Source of the DNA: CAYFUF01 sp964394795 | Lineage (GTDB): Bacteria > Bacillota > Clostridia > Tissierellales > Peptoniphilaceae | Reading direction: 5' to 3' | NCBI GenBank assembly: GCA_964394795.1 | Contig: CAYMYX010000019.1 | Location: 1-30,899, forward strand | Length of the DNA: 30,899 bases | Part shown: positions 29,150 to 30,899 of the stretch, piece after piece | Numbering within the stretch: position 1 is the first letter of the stretch | Layout: every line of letters starts with the position of its first letter | The notes under the pieces: model-generated | Seen by the model: only the letters and a program-made list of their open reading frames with translations | What the model was told of the DNA's origin: nothing | The model's database searches: none | Program-made: the position numbers and the translations under genes

Positions 29150-30899
29150 ATGAAGAATACTTCAAAGTGGATCGCTTTACTACTTGCATTCGTACTTGTC
29201 TTAACTGCATGTGGTGGCGGAACCGATTCATCAGAACCAGCTTCCGACAGCGCTGCTTCTACTGAAGAAACAACTGAATCAGTAGCAGAAAGCACAGAGG
29301 AGTCNNNNNNNNNNNNNNNNNNNNNNNNNNNNNNNNNNNNNNNNNNNNNNNNNNNNNNNNNNNNNNNNNNNNNNNNNNNNNNNNNNNNNNNNNNNNNNNN
29401 NNNNGAAGAATCAAGCGAAGAAGAATCAAGCACAGAGGGCGAAGGTGAAGAATCATCAGAAGTTGCTGAAGGTGAGCAAATCGATTCTCAAACTGACGCT
29501 AACACACTAGTTGTTGGTACACCAGAATTATCCGGTGACTACATTAGTGGATTTACCAATAGTACTTATGACGTATGGATTAAGCGCTTAATTGGTAACT
29601 ACGGTGGTGACTTCGGTTATGCAACATACTACAACGACGAGGGTGGCGCGTTCATCTGGAGTGATGTAGTTCTTACAGAAGAACCAGTCCGTACTGAAGA
29701 AGCAGATGGTGGCGTAACTTACACCTACACACTAAACGACAACCTAGTATGGAACGACGGCGAGCCTATCACAGCGAAAGACTACGTCTTCGGTCAATTG
29801 TTTGTCAACAGTCCACAATGGGCTCAACTAGGAACTACTAACGCAACTGCAGGTTCTGAGTTATTAGGTTACGAAGCTTACTCAACTGGTGAAAGCCAAG
29901 CACACGCTGGTCTACACCTGATCGACGACTTAAGCTTCTCTGTAACTATCGCTCCAGAATACGTTCCTTACTTCTATGAAACAGCTTTAGTAACGATGAC
30001 TCCAACCCCATTACACCGCTACGCTCCAAACCTAGACGTAGTTGAAACTGAGGGTGGTGCTCAACTCGCAACTAAAGAAGGTTACGAAGTAACTGACGAA
30101 GATAGACAATCTCTAGTCGACAATCAACAACAAGCTGTTGATAATGCAACTCAAGCTTATGAAGATGAAAAAGCGCTTTATGAGCAATATGAGTATGACA
30201 TGGCAGAATATGCTGAAATCGAGCCAAAGCTAGATGCTATGACTCAAGAAGAAATTGATGCAGCTAAAGAAACTGGTACGCTTGAAGATGGTACTGAACT
30301 AGGTGACTGGTTAGACCTATACGCTGTTAAGCAAGATATCGCAGCACAACAAGCTACTTTAGAGGAGTACCAAAACAATCCAGATGCAATGGATCCAACT
30401 ACTCTTCTATTAACTGCTTCTACTCTTGATATTTCTCAAAACTATCGTTTTGCTCCAGATGTAACTGCAGGACCTTACCAATTCGTATCTTTCGAAAACG
30501 GTATGGCTACTGTTGAACTTAACGATAATTACCTTGGTAACAAGGATGGAAAACTTCCTACAATTGAAAGAGTTATCCTTCAAGTTGTAAACCAAAACTT
30601 AGACGTTGACTTCGTCATCTCAGGTGACATCGACCTTACAACAGGCGTAATCGAAGGTGAAAAGATTGAAAAAGCTAAGGCAGATGAAAACGCTGGTTAT
30701 GTAGCTTACTCACGTAATGGTTATGGTTATATGCCAATCATCACTGACCAAGGCGCTACTCAATACAAGGGCGTTCGTCAAGCACTTGCTTACTCACTAG
30801 ATCGTAACGAATTCGTTCAAACAGTAACTGGTGGTTACGGTACTGTTGTAGACTCTGCATACGGTCTTGCTATGTGGGAATTAGCTGAAGAATATGAAG
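29150..30899 (+). CDS. Peptide ABC transporter substrate-binding lipoprotein (OppA-like), incomplete
   Basis: Family 5 extracellular solute-binding protein that captures peptides outside the membrane. ATG 29150 follows GAGGAGG with 7-nt spacing; an ATG at 29144 is too close. A signal peptide ends in the lipobox LTAC (lipid-bearing C21). A Ser/Glu/Thr-rich linker follows, interrupted by 100 Ns (29305-29404), then the binding domain begins (NTLVVGTPELSG, with NDGEPITAKDYVFG typical of the family). About residues 320-420 form a Gln/Glu/Ala-rich likely coiled coil (QQQAVDNATQAYEDEKALYE and on) not usual in OppA. Frame is kept across the Ns only if the gap length is a multiple of three plus one, as with 100. 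Codons favour A/T endings more than in neighbouring genes. The 3' end lies outside the window. Confidence 0.88.
   Translation, partial: MKNTSKWIALLLAFVLVLTACGGGTDSSEPASDSAASTEETTESVAESTEEXXXXXXXXXXXXXXXXXXXXXXXXXXXXXXXXXXEESSEEESSTEGEGEESSEVAEGEQIDSQTDANTLVVGTPELSGDYISGFTNSTYDVWIKRLIGNYGGDFGYATYYNDEGGAFIWSDVVLTEEPVRTEEADGGVTYTYTLNDNLVWNDGEPITAKDYVFGQLFVNSPQWAQLGTTNATAGSELLGYEAYSTGESQAHAGLHLIDDLSFSVTIAPEYVPYFYETALVTMTPTPLHRYAPNLDVVETEGGAQLATKEGYEVTDEDRQSLVDNQQQAVDNATQAYEDEKALYEQYEYDMAEYAEIEPKLDAMTQEEIDAAKETGTLEDGTELGDWLDLYAVKQDIAAQQATLEEYQNNPDAMDPTTLLLTASTLDISQNYRFAPDVTAGPYQFVSFENGMATVELNDNYLGNKDGKLPTIERVILQVVNQNLDVDFVISGDIDLTTGVIEGEKIEKAKADENAGYVAYSRNGYGYMPIITDQGATQYKGVRQALAYSLDRNEFVQTVTGGYGTVVDSAYGLAMWELAEEYE
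29305..29404. other. Assembly gap (100 N)
   Basis: Exactly 100 Ns, the usual placeholder for a gap of unknown size. Both edges are Ser/Glu codon repeats (GAAGAATCAAGC-like units at 29405-29431), so the real sequence is probably a longer repeat that the assembler could not cross. Confidence 0.95.

Noticed and set aside
1..30899. CRISPR arrays, insertion sequences, prophage genes, tRNA or rRNA genes
   Set aside because: No regularly spaced repeats, transposase or integrase motifs, or cloverleaf/rRNA sequences were seen in the window.

Overview
The window is a roughly 31-kb piece of a Bacillota (Firmicutes) chromosome. It holds dense housekeeping genes of medium G+C, strong Shine-Dalgarno sites, hairpin/T-tract terminators, and LCP, Asp23/Gls24, SufU and long-form HPF proteins. 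Several traits point to an anaerobic, Clostridia- or Tissierellia-like lineage rather than a classical aerobic Bacillus: an A-type flavodiiron protein, a giant ATP-driven 2-hydroxyacyl-CoA-dehydratase-like iron-sulfur protein, the gene order sufC-B-D-S-U, and a SecA with an extra segment in its second nucleotide-binding domain. A type 2 isopentenyl-diphosphate isomerase is also present. I cannot name a species.

Layout. Positions 1-4250 carry three minus-strand genes: nagB, gpmI (a long, plant/kinetoplastid-type phosphoglycerate mutase) and fprA (flavodiiron oxygen/NO reductase). gpmI and fprA probably form one transcript. A 400-bp divergent control region (3857-4257) contains a perfect FNR-type palindrome over the -35 of the rightward promoter and tandem 12-bp repeats at the leftward promoter. 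Positions 4258-8625 encode one 1455-residue protein in which both the activase half and the reductase half look internally duplicated. Then follow an LCP cell-wall ligase, fni, tkt, and a minus-strand Asp23/Gls24 protein. sufCBDSU (13624-18691) is a tightly overlapping iron-sulfur assembly operon, with a Crp/Fnr-type dyad upstream of it.

From 18820 there is an unusual small membrane protein that resembles the N-terminal half of DUF1576 proteins joined to a cytosolic tail. Next is a 459-bp gene-free stretch with five DnaA-box-like sequences in about 100 bp, then hpf. A likely operon secA-prfB-tex-proS follows; prfB needs the classical +1 frameshift at an in-frame UGA. The right edge is a lipoprotein peptide-binding protein (OppA-like, incomplete). 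It has a perfect consensus promoter, a 100-N assembly gap in a Ser/Glu repeat linker, a coiled-coil insertion, and more A/T-ending codons than its neighbours.

How it fits together. Iron-sulfur supply (SUF), an iron-sulfur-dependent radical or low-potential reductase (activase fusion), and oxygen/NO removal (FprA) lie within 16 kb. The first two have dyads of the Crp/Fnr geometry near their promoters, which suggests redox-linked control. That link is inference. The two most interesting loci are the DnaA-box cluster (19856-19957) and the duplicated fusion protein with its control region (3990-8625).
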